Assembly: GCF_965219715.1 (NCBI RefSeq)
Contig: NZ_OZ244785.1
Span: 1,116,001-1,180,000, forward strand
DNA from: Bacterioplanoides sp965219715
GTDB taxonomy: Bacteria > Pseudomonadota > Gammaproteobacteria > Pseudomonadales > Oceanobacteraceae
Direction: 5' to 3'
DNA: 64,000 nucleotides
How positions within the stretch are numbered: the first letter of the stretch is position 1; each line of letters starts with the position of its first letter. Made by a program: the position numbers and the translations under genes. The notes below the pieces were generated by a model. It did not search any database. It was not told the DNA's origin and was given only the letters and a program-made list of their open reading frames with translations. Below are positions 63,533-64,000 of the stretch, piece after piece.

Positions 63533-64000
63533 TTAGACAGAACTCTCAGATTTTTTAGAAACAGAAACAATCAGATGTTGCTGAACGGCTCGCCAGACAA
63601 CAAATAAAGCAACGATACAGAGAACAGCAGCCAACATAAAGTGGCCGTCATACCCCAACATTTTCGCACTGAAGCCAGACAAGGAGCCTGCAATCAGGCC
63701 TGCAATCACCACCACACAACTCTGCAAGGCATAGTCTGCCGCAGCACTGTGTTCACGACAGCGATCCATCATTACCGTAAATAAAGCCGCTGTCGCCATG
63801 CCACCAGCGATGTGTTCCAGTACAACCGCCAGGTAAATATGGAACATATCCTGACCGTTGATGCCGAGATAACTTAACAGGGCAAAGGTTTCTAGCAGCA
63901 GAAAACCCAATAACGCCGCTTGCCGTCCCAGCTTACTGACCAGCCAACCACCAGCTAAAGCACCAAACAATCCGGCGGCAAAACCAACGGAGCCCAGAAT
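63533..64000 (-). CDS. MFS transporter, partial (N-terminus beyond the window)
   Basis: The frame is open to the right edge of the window, so the protein continues beyond it; the visible 155 residues are the C-terminal part. Several membrane segments are seen (LLGFLLLETFALLSYLGI, VVIAGLIAGSLSGFSAKMLGY, HFMLAAVLCIVALFVVWRAV), of the AmpG- or RhtX-like MFS kind (EHIAGGMATAALFTVMMDRC). Substrate is unknown. Confidence 0.85.
   Translation of the reverse strand: MLGSVGFAAGLFGALAGGWLVSKLGRQAALLGFLLLETFALLSYLGINGQDMFHIYLAVVLEHIAGGMATAALFTVMMDRCREHSAAADYALQSCVVVIAGLIAGSLSGFSAKMLGYDGHFMLAAVLCIVALFVVWRAVQQHLIVSVSKKSESSV

Noticed and set aside
1..64000. CRISPR arrays, tRNA or rRNA genes, insertion sequences and prophage genes
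   Set aside because: No regularly spaced repeats, no cloverleaf-like gene, no transposase or phage structural protein was seen in any gap or frame.

Overview
This window looks like core chromosome of a marine, heterotrophic gammaproteobacterium, most probably of the Oceanospirillales (a Thalassolituus/Oceanobacter-like organism). That placement is inferred from family content: a prmB-aroC-MFS block, mnmC, exodeoxyribonuclease I, YejK, tcdA, tusA, a class I PHA synthase with phasin and a DUF6489 protein, and DUF3422, YihY and DUF349 proteins. No rRNA, tRNA, CRISPR array, transposase or prophage module was found. Gene density is high and GC looks near 50% except in one AT-rich stretch near the right end.

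Layout. 0-5.3 kb: a TonB-dependent receptor followed by a dual-domain beta-propeller phytase lipoprotein, with Pho-box-like repeats upstream, read here as an organic-phosphate (phytate) scavenging unit. 5.3-10.7 kb: YgjP-type metallopeptidase, S24 repressor, RhlE helicase, thioesterase, GAF-GGDEF diguanylate cyclase, periplasmic glutathione peroxidase and DUF2750. 10.7-14.4 kb: a large propeller-like lipoprotein and an AzgA-type purine permease. 14.5-19.8 kb: an efflux operon (membrane fusion protein, RND pump, TetR regulator) with two AcrR-like operators at its promoter. 19.9-31.4 kb: apt-yejK, tcdA, an Rrf2 regulator, cyclophilin, AEC transporter, an AraC regulator divergent from an AhpD-like protein, mnmC and a small yheU cluster. 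31.6-34.4 kb: the PHA cluster. 34.4-39.7 kb: prmB-aroC-MFS and patatin-DUF4892. 39.7-48.5 kb: a DUF885 lipoprotein that has lost its metal-site residues, a beta-barrel protein, DUF3422, YihY, and arsC-wrbA-DUF2069-ytoQ. 48.6-57.5 kb: a chemoreceptor, DUF4136, a 56-residue membrane protein, an Amt transporter with a sigma-54-like promoter, GFA, sbcB and an alpha/beta hydrolase. 57.7-64 kb: a DUF349 protein, a LuxR-type regulator, an AT-rich pair of ORFs, a decayed second LuxR gene, tusA and a truncated MFS gene.

How the parts work together. The clearest functional units are phytate capture and hydrolysis, TetR-controlled drug or solvent efflux, PHA storage (synthase plus phasin) and ammonium uptake. 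I see no clear multi-gene system of a new kind. The items most worth a second look are the LuxR gene and its decayed neighbour, which share a nearly identical 3' end; the DUF885 protein without its metal motif; the in-frame 21-bp tandem repeat in rhlE; the RND pump with only one Asp in its TM4 proton-relay pair; and the twin AcrR-like operators.
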